Shown piece by piece: positions 8,981-16,859 of a stretch of 64,000 nucleotides of DNA (the first letter of the stretch is position 1; each line of letters begins with the position of its first letter). This stretch comes from Paraburkholderia oxyphila NBRC 105797 (GTDB taxonomy: Bacteria > Pseudomonadota > Gammaproteobacteria > Burkholderiales > Burkholderiaceae). Made by a program: the position numbers and the translations under genes. The notes under the pieces were generated by a model that worked only from the letters and a program-made list of their open reading frames with translations, was not told where the DNA came from and ran no database searches. The stretch covers positions 1-64,000 of the forward strand of contig NZ_BAYD01000042.1 of NCBI RefSeq assembly GCF_000685075.1, read 5' to 3'.

Positions 8981-9892
8981 TTACTCGGGGAGATCCGGAA
9001 ACAATACCGGCGCCATTTGAATGGCAAATTCCTTGAAAAGCCTGCACGGCTTCGAAATGTGCCGGTTGCCCAGGTACAGAAGCGAAAGATCGAAGGTCTG
9101 CAGGTGCCAATGGGGCATCACCTCGACGAGCCTGCCCTCGCGAATCAGATCGGGCCGAACCACGGGAGGCAGTTCACCCATGCCGGAACTGGACAAGAGC
9201 ATCGGCGCGAGGCCGGCAAAGTCGTTCATCTCGAAGAAGGGCTGAAACGTGAGCGTCTGCTTTTCGTGGCCCGTCTCGTGAACGAAGGACCAGGTGCAAT
9301 CCGGTTTCCAGTGTGAGAACGCAAGCAGCCGGTGCCCGAGCAGATCCCGCGGCTTCTTTGGCGAGCCGAAACGCTCGAGATAAGCAGGGGTCGCCACCAG
9401 TCGATGCCGATAGGCCAGGAGGCGCCTTGCGACCAGCGACGAGTCGCGCAATGTGCCGAAGCGGAACACGAGGTCGACACCGTCCGCGATAGGTTCCACG
9501 TAGCGCTCGGTGACGAGCACCTGGAAACGCACGTTCGGATAGTGTTTCTGGAATTCGAGCACGAGCGGCATCAATAAGGTATCCGAAATGCTTGGCGGAG
9601 CCGAAAGACGCAAGACCCCGGACATGTCCGCGAGGTGATTGGAAACGACATACTCGATCGCTTCACCCAGTTCGACACTGCGCACGGCATGCTCGTACAC
9701 CTCCCTGCCGAGTTCGGTGAGGGCGAGATTGCGCGTGGAGCGCTCAAGGAGGCGCACGCCCAGCGCCTGCTCGAACTCCGCGATGCGCCGGCTGACTGTG
9801 GAAACCGGCATGCCGAGCCGGCGTGCCGCCCCGGAAAGGCTGCCCGACTCGACCACCCTTGCGAAAATCACCAGCGAGTTCAGGTTCGCCAT
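8981..9892 (-). CDS. LysR-family transcriptional regulator (paralogue of the gene at 7842-8753)
   Basis: A LysR protein of 303 residues starting MANLNSLVIFARVVESGS. The frame is open further upstream to 9991, but the canonical LysR N-terminus and the alignment with its paralogue fix the start at ATG 9892. The HTH lies at about 15-40 (LSGAARRLGMPVSTVSRRIA). The effector domain carries SAPPSISDTLL and SSGMGELPP. It points towards the paralogous LysR gene. It probably controls the divergent SnoaL-like/MDR genes beginning at 10255. Confidence 0.9.
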   Translation of the reverse strand: MANLNSLVIFARVVESGSLSGAARRLGMPVSTVSRRIAEFEQALGVRLLERSTRNLALTELGREVYEHAVRSVELGEAIEYVVSNHLADMSGVLRLSAPPSISDTLLMPLVLEFQKHYPNVRFQVLVTERYVEPIADGVDLVFRFGTLRDSSLVARRLLAYRHRLVATPAYLERFGSPKKPRDLLGHRLLAFSHWKPDCTWSFVHETGHEKQTLTFQPFFEMNDFAGLAPMLLSSSGMGELPPVVRPDLIREGRLVEVMPHWHLQTFDLSLLYLGNRHISKPCRLFKEFAIQMAPVLFPDLPE

Positions 9893-10254
9893 CGCTTTTC
9901 CATCTCTGGAAAGACCATTGTGCGCTGCTTCCCGAAAATACGGCAAGCAGGCGCGCCAAACGGCGGCCCGGCGGCAGACGCGTCGCGCCATGACACACCG
10001 ATCTTCCCGGAAATGGAAAATGATTTCTCGCTTTGCCGGCTAGCGGAAAATCGTGGCTGCTATAACGTTCCCAACATGCGGCGAACGAACCTGGATCGAG
10101 GCCATGGCGAGCGAGTGGTTCGACAACGCGGCAATCGCCGGCAACGACCGCGAAAGGATCGGCCGCGGGAATGCCATGCGGCTGGTCAGGCTTTGAGCCT
10201 GCGGCGACGCTATCCGCAACAGTCATGGGTCGTTTCGAGAAGGAGGCCTGCGTC

Positions 10255-10779
10255 ATGAAACACCGTGATCACATTGCCTGCAAGGCGGCATTCACGCTTG
10301 CCACATGGTTGGCGCTCGCTTTGTCGGCGCCGTTGGCAGTCTACGCGGAGGACGCGATTCCGTACTCGCCGGATCCGGCTGTGAGCGCCAAGCAACGCGA
10401 GGTCTACGACGTCGTGCATCGTTATGAAAGCGCCCTCAACGCGAAGGACACGGACACGATCGTCGGGCTGTTTGCCGAGGGCAGTGTCGCCGAATGGAAC
10501 AACAAGCGCACCTACGCGACGCGTGATCAAAAGATTGCCGGCTACAACGCACTCTTCAGGAGTGCCAGTTTCTCCACCGTTTTCTCCTATGACGCGATCA
10601 ACGTTTACGGCGATACCGCGGTCGTGCGCACGCACCATCATGTGGGCGCTGCCGTCATTGAAAACGGCAAGAAGGTAACCGACTATAACCGGGAGGTCTT
10701 CGTGCTTCGAAAGATCGATGGGACGTGGAAGATCGTTCTCTACACGTTCAACACGGACCCCAAACAGGGAGAGGGTTGA
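10255..10779 (+). CDS. Exported SnoaL/NTF2-like protein
   Basis: A 174-residue protein. ATG 10255 follows a perfect AGGAGG (10241-10246). A signal peptide (HIACKAAFTLATWLALALS to about AVYA/ED) is followed by an NTF2-like cone fold: VVHRYESALNAKDTDTIVGL, then a central NNKRTYATRDQKIAGY segment and the closing strands VRTHHHVGAA, VFVLRKIDGTWKI and LYTFNT. Such proteins are small ligand-binding or isomerase-type domains; the function is unknown. It is probably periplasmic, and in one transcript with the MDR gene 59 bp downstream. Confidence 0.75.
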   Translation: MKHRDHIACKAAFTLATWLALALSAPLAVYAEDAIPYSPDPAVSAKQREVYDVVHRYESALNAKDTDTIVGLFAEGSVAEWNNKRTYATRDQKIAGYNALFRSASFSTVFSYDAINVYGDTAVVRTHHHVGAAVIENGKKVTDYNREVFVLRKIDGTWKIVLYTFNTDPKQGEG

Positions 10780-10838
10780 AGTCGAACTGGCCTGCGCACG
10801 GTCGTATATGCGCGCTCGAAGGCCGCCAGGGGGCATCT

Positions 10839-11816
10839 ATGAAGACCATGAATGCAGCAGTGATCCACGAGCCGGGCGGGCCTGAAAAGCTCAAGCTCGA
10901 ACAGCATCCGATACCGACACCGCAGCAAGGCCAGGTGCTGATCCGTGTCAAGGCGTTCGGGCTCAACCGGTCCGAGATGTTTACACGCCAGGGATTTTCT
11001 CCGAACGTCAGGTTTCCGCGCGTGCTCGGGATCGAGGCAGTCGGCATCGTGGAGGATGCGCCCGGCATGGAATTCGCGAAAGGCGATACCGTCGCCACCG
11101 CGATGGGCGGCATGGGACGGGACTTTGACGGCAGCTATGCGGAGTACGTCTGCGTCCCTGCCCATCAGGTGCAGAAGCTGGTTACCAGTCTGCCCTGGGA
11201 AACGCTCGGGGCCATGCCGGAAATGCTGCAGACCGCGTGGGGCTCGCTGTTCAAGGCGCTTGCGCTTCAAAAGCGCGATCGCCTGCTGATCCGGGGTGGA
11301 ACGACCTCGGTCGGGCTCGCCGCCGCCGTGATCGCCAAAGCGCACGGGGCGTTCGTGATATCGACGACGCGCAACCCGCAGAAAGGCGACGCCTTGCGCA
11401 TGAACGGTGCCGACCGTGTCGTCATCGACTCGGGCACGGTCGCGCCGGAAATCGGTGAAGTCTCGCCCGGCGGCGTCGACAAGGTGCTGGAACTCATCGG
11501 CACCACGACCTTGAAGGATTCGTTGCGCTGCGCCAAGCCGGGCGGCGTCGTGTGCATGACCGGCATCGTCGGCAATCAATGGGCTTTTGAAAACTTCAGC
11601 CCAATGGACGTGATACCCAGCACCGTACGACTGACGATCTACGACGGCGGAGTCGAGGAATTCATGGCGACTCCATACAATGAACTGCTGGATCAGGTAA
11701 CGGCAGGAACGCTCCGTATCCCGGTCGGCAAGGTATTTCGACTCGCGGATATCGTGGAAGCCCATCGGTGCATGGACGAAAACAGAGCCGGCGGAAAGAT
11801 CGTTGTGCTGCCATGA
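10839..11816 (+). CDS. Zinc-independent MDR oxidoreductase (quinone-oxidoreductase-like)
   Basis: A 325-residue cytoplasmic medium-chain dehydrogenase/reductase. The GroES-like N-domain has VLIRVKAFGLNRSEMFTRQG and FPRVLGIEAVGIV. The nucleotide-binding domain has LIRGGTTSVGLAAA as the glycine motif, and the protein ends AGGKIVVLP. No structural zinc cysteines are visible, which places it with NAD(P)H:quinone reductases or enone reductases. The start MKTMNAAVIHEPGG at ATG 10839 matches the family. It follows the SnoaL-like gene and ends at a hairpin shared with a convergent SDR gene. Confidence 0.85.
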   Translation: MKTMNAAVIHEPGGPEKLKLEQHPIPTPQQGQVLIRVKAFGLNRSEMFTRQGFSPNVRFPRVLGIEAVGIVEDAPGMEFAKGDTVATAMGGMGRDFDGSYAEYVCVPAHQVQKLVTSLPWETLGAMPEMLQTAWGSLFKALALQKRDRLLIRGGTTSVGLAAAVIAKAHGAFVISTTRNPQKGDALRMNGADRVVIDSGTVAPEIGEVSPGGVDKVLELIGTTTLKDSLRCAKPGGVVCMTGIVGNQWAFENFSPMDVIPSTVRLTIYDGGVEEFMATPYNELLDQVTAGTLRIPVGKVFRLADIVEAHRCMDENRAGGKIVVLP

Positions 11817-11821
11817 CATGC

Positions 11822-11865
11822 GCCGACGCCGTCTCTGGAGAGAAACGCTCCCTCGCGGCGTCGGC
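11822..11865. terminator. Bidirectional hairpin terminator
   Basis: A 9-bp perfect stem GCCGACGCC (11822-11830) / GGCGTCGGC (11857-11865) lies between the convergent MDR and SDR genes, followed on the plus strand by TTTG. Position and symmetry fit a shared terminator; the 26-nt loop is long. Confidence 0.55.
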
Positions 11866-11891
11866 TTTGCCCGCGATCGCATCCGCCGGGA

Positions 11892-12641
11892 TTAGAGCTG
11901 GCTCATGCCGCCATCGGCAATGATTTCCGTACCGACAATGAAGGCCGATTCGGGTGACGACAGATGCAGCACGGTGGTGGCGATTTCTTCGGGCGTCCCG
12001 AAACGGCCGAGAGGAATCTGTTTCAGGATTTGCGCAGCCGTTGCCTCGAGCGTTGCGGCATCCATGCCGAGCTTGCCGTATAGCGGCGTCTGCACCGGCC
12101 CCGGGCTGACCACGTTCACGCGCACACCGCGCGGCAGCAGTTCCGACGACAAAGTTTTTGCGAGCGAAATCAGCGCAGCCTTGCTGGCCGCATAGACCGA
12201 CGAACCCGGCATGCCGATGTGCGCGTTGATCGAGCCGTTGATCACGATCGATGCGCCCGGGTTCAGCAGGGGCAAGAGCGCCTGGATCTGGAAATAGGCG
12301 CCCTTCACGTTCGTGTTGAAGCTCAGATCCCAGAGCGCTTCGTCCACGTCCGTCAACGGGGCAAACTTTGCGGCGCCTGCGTTGATGAAAACGGCGTCGA
12401 GCTTGATGTTCGCGCTACCGATCGCTTCGGCCAGCTCGCGTGCCGCGGCGACCGAACCCGCGTCATTGCGAATGGCGATCGCGTTGGGGCCCAGCGCGCT
12501 CCGAGCTTCTTCGAGCGCCGCCGCGTCACGGCCGGTGACGACGACGCGTGCACCCTCGGCTGCGAAAGCCTTGGCTGCTGCCAATCCTATGCCGCTGCTA
12601 CCGCCAGTGACGAGTACCGATTTATTGTGAAAGCGCGTCAT
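11892..12641 (-). CDS. SDR-family NAD(P)-dependent oxidoreductase
   Basis: A 249-residue classical short-chain dehydrogenase. The cofactor motif is TGGSSGIG (12-19), followed by NAGA. The catalytic residues are S137 (INGSINAH), Y150 and K154 (VYAASKAAL), and the end IIADGGMSQL is typical. An Arg after the second strand (TGRDA) suggests NADP preference. It probably reduces a ketone or oxidises an alcohol in the cytoplasm; the substrate is unknown. It is divergent from the cupin gene across a 480-bp region with repeated TTCGAACG motifs. Confidence 0.88.
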   Translation of the reverse strand: MTRFHNKSVLVTGGSSGIGLAAAKAFAAEGARVVVTGRDAAALEEARSALGPNAIAIRNDAGSVAAARELAEAIGSANIKLDAVFINAGAAKFAPLTDVDEALWDLSFNTNVKGAYFQIQALLPLLNPGASIVINGSINAHIGMPGSSVYAASKAALISLAKTLSSELLPRGVRVNVVSPGPVQTPLYGKLGMDAATLEATAAQILKQIPLGRFGTPEEIATTVLHLSSPESAFIVGTEIIADGGMSQL

Positions 12642-12726
12642 GATCTTCTCCAGTGAGTTCGGTGAGATACCGTGATTCCATAGTGCGCCGGCACGGTTGA
12701 ATTGCCGTACGACGTTCGCGACGAAG

Positions 12727-13008
12727 ACGTTCGAAACGTTCGAACGTGTCTGCGGGCGAACGGCATCGCAGATTGAATGGAGGGTGTTAGATCAGACGCG
12801 CGTACAGCACTATCTTGCTGCACCAATGTATGAAAACCTTCGACCGGCAGGGTAATACTGGACCCCGCTACCGCGACGTCCAGCGTCCAGACCTGGAACG
12901 CTGGCAAACCCGGAGCACGGCGAGAGGGTCCGTGCCCTCTGGCGCGACTCGCCGCTTACGTCACCCATTCGACGTTTTCGAACGACCTGGTCACGAATTT
13001 CGAACGAC
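12727..13008. promoter_or_regulatory. Cluster of TTCGAACG-type motifs in a divergent promoter region
   Basis: Two adjacent ACGTTCGAA copies (12727-12735 and 12736-12744) run into the 12-bp palindrome ACGTTCGAACGT (12736-12747). TTTCGAACGAC occurs twice at 12976-12986 and 12998-13008, exactly 22 bp apart, about two helical turns. This lies between the SDR gene (leftwards) and the cupin gene (rightwards). The arrangement suggests binding sites for one regulator, candidate LysR at 14235. That assignment is inference. Confidence 0.4.
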
Positions 13009-13121
13009 AACCCTCCCAAAGTCGACCAACATTCATCACCGCCCCGCTTGCTCCGTTCTTGTTGTTCTTCCAGAAAAAACGTAGCTAGCGATCCAGCGCG
13101 TTGACAAAACAAGGATTCCTC

Positions 13122-13679
13122 ATGATCACCGATAAATTTCAATATCTTGAACCTGATTTTTCTACGAAAAGTTCACTCACTTCCTTGAAGCAATACCTGA
13201 AGGACAGGATCGAATATTTTCATGGCATGCGTAGCGCTATCCGCTATGGTGTGGGCCTGGCTTTGGCAACGTCGATCATCGGAAGCGTCCATGCAGAGGA
13301 TGCCACGATCCGGACGATCAAGCCCGGCTCGATCACGCTGACGCCACAGATGGCCGGGCCGTCTTCCGCCTATGTGGTCGGAGGTGCGCAGCAAGCCGGT
13401 CTTTATGTCATCACCGCGCTGTACCCCGCGGGCGTCAAGAGCAAACCCCATGTCCATCCCGATCAGCGAATCATGACCGTCATTTCCGGTACGTTCTATG
13501 CAGGCACCGGCGACAAATTCGACGAAAACAAAGTACAGGCGCTCGAGCCAGGCAGCATTCTGGTCATTCCCCCCAACACCCTTCATTGGGGCTGGGCGAA
13601 GGACGGTGACGTGGTCGTAGAGGAGGTCGGAATTGGCCCGACCGGAACGCATTTCCCGTCCACCGGCGCGGGTCAATAA
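13122..13679 (+). CDS. Cupin-domain protein with internal signal-peptide-like segment
   Basis: ATG 13122 has an AAGGA element (13111-13115) at good distance, giving 185 residues. A hydrophobic export-like stretch (RYGVGLALATSIIGSVHA/ED) begins only about 36 residues in, so either translation starts at ATG 13227 (no clear ribosome site) or the protein has an unusually long N-region. The cupin core follows: ALYPAGVKSKPHVHPDQR with metal-binding His residues, ISGTFYAGTGD, and ILVIPPNTLHWGWA. Probably periplasmic; possible roles are a dioxygenase, isomerase or sensor. Confidence 0.7.
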   Translation: MITDKFQYLEPDFSTKSSLTSLKQYLKDRIEYFHGMRSAIRYGVGLALATSIIGSVHAEDATIRTIKPGSITLTPQMAGPSSAYVVGGAQQAGLYVITALYPAGVKSKPHVHPDQRIMTVISGTFYAGTGDKFDENKVQALEPGSILVIPPNTLHWGWAKDGDVVVEEVGIGPTGTHFPSTGAGQ

Positions 13680-13719
13680 ACCGATCAGGCACAGAAGCAG
13701 AATTACACAGGAGACTGCA

Positions 13720-13848
13720 ATCTTCAAATCCAGATGGCTATTGGCCGCCCTTCTCATTGGCGGCACGACTCAGGGCATTCAGGTTGCAAGATCGCAAACG
13801 GAGCCGCCCGCTATCGTCCGTACAGAGATTCTCAAGGCGCCGCGATAG
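13720..13848 (+). pseudogene. Remnant of an exported (probably cupin) protein, start codon lost
   Basis: After the ribosome site AGGAG (13709-13713) and ACTGCA, the expected ATG reads ATC (13720-13722). The translation continues FKSRWLLAALLIGGTTQG then RSQTEPPAIVRTEILKAPR, a clear signal peptide and mature start, and then meets TAG at 13846. The dioxygenase gene at 15873 has the same leader AGGAGACTGCA followed by an intact ATG. No downstream domain is preserved. The mature start resembles small exported cupins, but too little is left to be sure. Confidence 0.5.
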
Positions 13849-13986
13849 CCCGCGAGGAGGAGAACGGGTTCGCCAGCGTGTCGATTCCCATCCGATCGAC
13901 GGCGAAAGCGTGCGCTTACCAGCCGGGCGAAGACTCGTCAAAAGTACGCATACCGGGATAACTTGCATGATAAAAATCGCAGGTCC

Positions 13987-14038
13987 GATTGTCGTGCGAC
14001 CGTTTCGAACATCTTGTTCGATGCGATCGCACGACAAT
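13987..14038. promoter_or_regulatory. Nested inverted repeat upstream of LysR gene
   Basis: Outer arms GATTGTCGTGCGA (13987-13999) and TCGCACGACAATC (14026-14038) match perfectly over 13 bp. Inside them TCGAACA (14005-14011) and TGTTCGA (14015-14021) form a second perfect 7-bp pair around TCT. The structure lies about 200 bp upstream of the LysR gene at 14235 and downstream of the decayed cupin gene. It could be a two-site operator or a cruciform; there is no U-tract to mark a terminator. Confidence 0.55.
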
Positions 14039-14234
14039 CCGGTAACTTGCGGCTACGCTAAACCTGCAGCCTTTGTCGATCTGGTCCGGTATCAATGCGA
14101 AATCTGCCGATGGAACCTGAGCGGGGAACAGGGGCTGTTGCCACAAAGCAGGAACGTTCACCAGTAGAAAGGAATGCTACCGGTTTCGGTCGCTCCCATG
14201 CTTTGCCTGCTAGACGTCTGGATGCCGCAAGGTC

Positions 14235-15149
14235 ATGGATCGACTGACTGAAATTGAATTGTTCGTACGCGTTGCGGAACTCGGGAGCATCACCAAAGCT
14301 GCCGAAAAACTGGAATTGTCGGTTTCCTCCGCCAGCCGCTACCTGATCGGCCTCGAGACGCGTCTTGGTGTTCGCCTCGTCGACCGCGGCACACGCGGCA
14401 TCTATCTGACGCAAATTGGGCATGAGCACTTCGAGCGCTGCAAGCAATTGCTCGGGGCACTTCACGAGGCGGAATCGCTCGTCAGCGCAAGCGCGACGAG
14501 TCCAGGCGGCGTCCTGCGAATTGCCTCTACGGTATCGTTTGGCATGCGTCATATTGGGCCGATCCTGCCGGAATACACGCGTCGCTATCCGAAGGTGACG
14601 GTGCACGTCGAGGTCAACAATCGATACACGAGCCTGCTGGACAGCGACGTCGACCTCGCGGTCCGGACCCGGGAGTATGAAGCCGATTCAAGCATCACCA
14701 TCAGGCGCCTGGCCGAGACCCGGCGTGTACTCGCCGCCTCACCCGCCTATCTGTCCCGCTACGGCATACCGCGTGACCCGGGAGACCTGGAAAACCATCA
14801 ACTCCTGCTCTATAGCTACGCCAATCGCCCGGACGAGCTGCATTTCACACGCCGCGGCACCACGACGGTACTTCCAGTTAGCGGTGCGCTGAAAAGCAAC
14901 GAAGGCCAGGTCATCCGGGCAGCTGCACTGCAAGGGTCCGGCATACTCGTGCAACCCAAGTACGTCATCTACGACGACATCCTCAGCGGACGGTTGGTAC
15001 CCGTGCTCGACGCATGGGAATTGCCGCGATTGACCATCAATCTCGCCTACGCCAGTCGAAGGTTCGTACCCGCCAAAGTGCGCACGTTCATCGACTTCCT
15101 GATCGAACATTTCGAAAAAATGGAGTTCGAGCGCAAGTGGACAGAATGA
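14235..15149 (+). CDS. LysR-family transcriptional regulator
   Basis: A 304-residue protein starting MDRLTEIELFVRVAELGS. The HTH lies at about 18-40 (ITKAAEKLELSVSSASRYLI), followed by LGVRLVDRGTRGIYLT and a substrate-binding domain from about 90 to 300. It belongs to the DsdC/AaeR-like majority group of LysR proteins. It precedes the YciI and intradiol dioxygenase genes and is a plausible activator of them. Confidence 0.9.
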   Translation: MDRLTEIELFVRVAELGSITKAAEKLELSVSSASRYLIGLETRLGVRLVDRGTRGIYLTQIGHEHFERCKQLLGALHEAESLVSASATSPGGVLRIASTVSFGMRHIGPILPEYTRRYPKVTVHVEVNNRYTSLLDSDVDLAVRTREYEADSSITIRRLAETRRVLAASPAYLSRYGIPRDPGDLENHQLLLYSYANRPDELHFTRRGTTTVLPVSGALKSNEGQVIRAAALQGSGILVQPKYVIYDDILSGRLVPVLDAWELPRLTINLAYASRRFVPAKVRTFIDFLIEHFEKMEFERKWTE

Positions 15150-15441
15150 GCAGGCTTCGGTTGTCGTTGATTCCGGATATGCGAGGCTACTTTAACAGCG
15201 ATCCGGCAGGCAACGCTCCCGCGTAGCGGGAAGCACGTTTGCAGCCATGGCATGGCTACGCCGTCGGCACGTCCATATACTGGATCAACCGGTACGTGCC
15301 TGGTACTACGAAATCCGGCTCAACCGCTACGTGATAGCTCGATGTTGCCGCGCAATGTAGTCAGCCGCGGATTGAATCGACGTTTTCTCAATTGCCTGCC
15401 TTTTCCTTGAGGCGGGCCCCCAAAAGCATGGAGAGGCAAAC
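15150..15441. other. Intergenic stretch without a recognised gene
   Basis: About 290 bp between the LysR and YciI genes. A short protein-like frame (YAVGTSIYWINRYVPG, about 15258-15310) is interrupted quickly and cannot be assigned. A GGAGAG ribosome site for the YciI gene ends the stretch. Confidence 0.4.
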
Positions 15442-15747
15442 ATGTTGTTTCTGATTTACCGTAAGGACAAGCCCGGCAACCTTCAGGTCCGTCTCGACAA
15501 CTACGCGGAACATCTCGCGTATCTGACGCATTTCGGACAGAAAATCCAGTTGGGTGGCCCGACCCTGGGACCAGGAACGGGAACGGGCGACAGCGACATG
15601 ACGGGTAGCTTCCTGATCTTCGAAGCGGAGGACTGGAACGAGGTCGAAGCCTTCGTCGCAAACGATCCCTTTACCCAGGCAGGTCTGTTCTCGGCCACCA
15701 TCATCGAACGCTGGAAGCACGGCAAGCATAACGACATGGTCAAGTAA
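15442..15747 (+). CDS. YciI-family protein
   Basis: A 101-residue ferredoxin-like-fold protein. It has FLIYRKDKPG, EHLAYLTHFGQKIQLGGPTL and the closing VANDPFTQAGLFSATII, the classic YCII pattern of a small alpha/beta barrel dimer. Relatives include muconolactone-isomerase-like and chlorohydroquinone-processing proteins, and they often accompany ring-cleavage genes. Here an intradiol dioxygenase follows 125 bp downstream. Start ATG 15442 has GGAGAG upstream. Confidence 0.8.
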   Translation: MLFLIYRKDKPGNLQVRLDNYAEHLAYLTHFGQKIQLGGPTLGPGTGTGDSDMTGSFLIFEAEDWNEVEAFVANDPFTQAGLFSATIIERWKHGKHNDMVK

Positions 15748-15767
15748 CCGCAGCCGGCAGCGGTAAC

Positions 15768-15794
15768 GCGGCGCGCCGTGCAACGGCACGCCGC
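15768..15794. terminator. Hairpin after YciI gene
   Basis: A compact hairpin: GCGGCG, C, GCCGT, loop GCA, ACGGC, A, CGCCGC (15768-15794). It lies between the YciI and dioxygenase genes and could terminate or attenuate transcription; no T-tract follows. Confidence 0.45.
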
Positions 15795-15872
15795 GGGCTC
15801 CGGCCGGATTGCACGGTTCAATCACCGGCACTCGCGCTTGAACCTGTTCGAACGAATATGAAGGAGACTGCA

Positions 15873-16778
15873 ATGCGCAATCTGAACGAGGACAACATCA
15901 CTGAGGCGGTAATCGCCCGTTTGGCGGACATGCCGGATAACCGGCTCAAAGGGATCTTCATCAACCTGATCCAGCATCTGCACGCATTCGCGCGCGAAAC
16001 GGGGTTGACGGAGGAGGAATGGAAGAAAGGCATCGACTTCCTGACGGAAACGGGCCACAGGTGCACCGACATACGTCACGAATTCATCCTCCTGAGCGAC
16101 ACGCTTGGACTATCGCAACTCGTGGTCGCACAGAACCACCAGCGTTCGAGCAATGCAACCGAACAGACGGTATTCGGGCCGTTCTATATCCCGGGCGCTC
16201 CGGTCTTGCCGGCCCATGGCGCGGATATTGCCAACGACGCCGCCGGTGAACCGTGCTTTGTGTCGACGACCGTCAAAAGCACCACGGGCGAGCCGCTGGC
16301 AGGCGTGACGATCGATGTCTGGCAGGCTGACGCGGAAGGCTATTACGACGTTCAGGATCCCGATTGGTCGGACGAGAATATGTCGCTTCGCGCCCGCTTC
16401 GTGACCGACGAGTCTGGAACATTGACGTTCCGCACGGTCAAGCCGAGGCACTATCCGGTTCCCACGGATGGAACGGTGGGTCGAATGCTCGAGGCCATGC
16501 ACCGACACCCCATGCGTCCCGCTCATATTCACTTCATGGCGCAGAAGGATGGCTACGACACGCTGATCACACACATCTTCCTTGATGGCGATCCGTATCT
16601 CGATTCGGATACGGTCTTCGGGGTTCGCTCGACTTGCATTGGCCAGTTCTCGCAGCATCCAGCGGGCACAGCACCCGACGGAACGGGAATAACGGTGCCT
16701 TTCCATACGATGACCTGCGAACTTCTGCTCGATCCGGCTAACGGTCCAAACGGGGCCCGGCTCGCCAGCATTGGGTGA
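15873..16778 (+). CDS. Intradiol ring-cleavage dioxygenase (catechol/hydroxyquinol 1,2-dioxygenase type)
   Basis: A 301-residue non-haem Fe(III) enzyme. The N-terminal helical dimerisation domain (1-100) is typical of catechol and hydroxyquinol 1,2-dioxygenases. The beta-sandwich catalytic domain carries the iron ligands Y157 or Y158 (DAEGYYDVQ), Y194 (PRHYPVPTDG), H218 and H220 (RPAHIHFMA). It opens a 1,2-dihydroxyaromatic ring between the hydroxyls. With a maleylacetate reductase elsewhere in the window, hydroxyquinol is an attractive substrate, but this is inference. ATG 15873, not the ATG at 15858, is chosen because AAGGAG lies just upstream of it. Confidence 0.88.
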   Translation: MRNLNEDNITEAVIARLADMPDNRLKGIFINLIQHLHAFARETGLTEEEWKKGIDFLTETGHRCTDIRHEFILLSDTLGLSQLVVAQNHQRSSNATEQTVFGPFYIPGAPVLPAHGADIANDAAGEPCFVSTTVKSTTGEPLAGVTIDVWQADAEGYYDVQDPDWSDENMSLRARFVTDESGTLTFRTVKPRHYPVPTDGTVGRMLEAMHRHPMRPAHIHFMAQKDGYDTLITHIFLDGDPYLDSDTVFGVRSTCIGQFSQHPAGTAPDGTGITVPFHTMTCELLLDPANGPNGARLASIG

Positions 16779-16792
16779 AACCGCAACGCCAC

Positions 16793-16820
16793 GTGCGGCC
16801 GAATTCGAAAGAGGCCGCAC
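16793..16820. terminator. Bidirectional hairpin terminator
   Basis: Perfect 8-bp arms GTGCGGCC (16793-16800) and GGCCGCAC (16813-16820) with a 12-nt loop sit between the convergent dioxygenase and LysR genes. Confidence 0.5.
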
Positions 16821-16859
16821 TGGCGATGCCCAACGCCTTTCCGGTCCAGGTTCGGCCCG

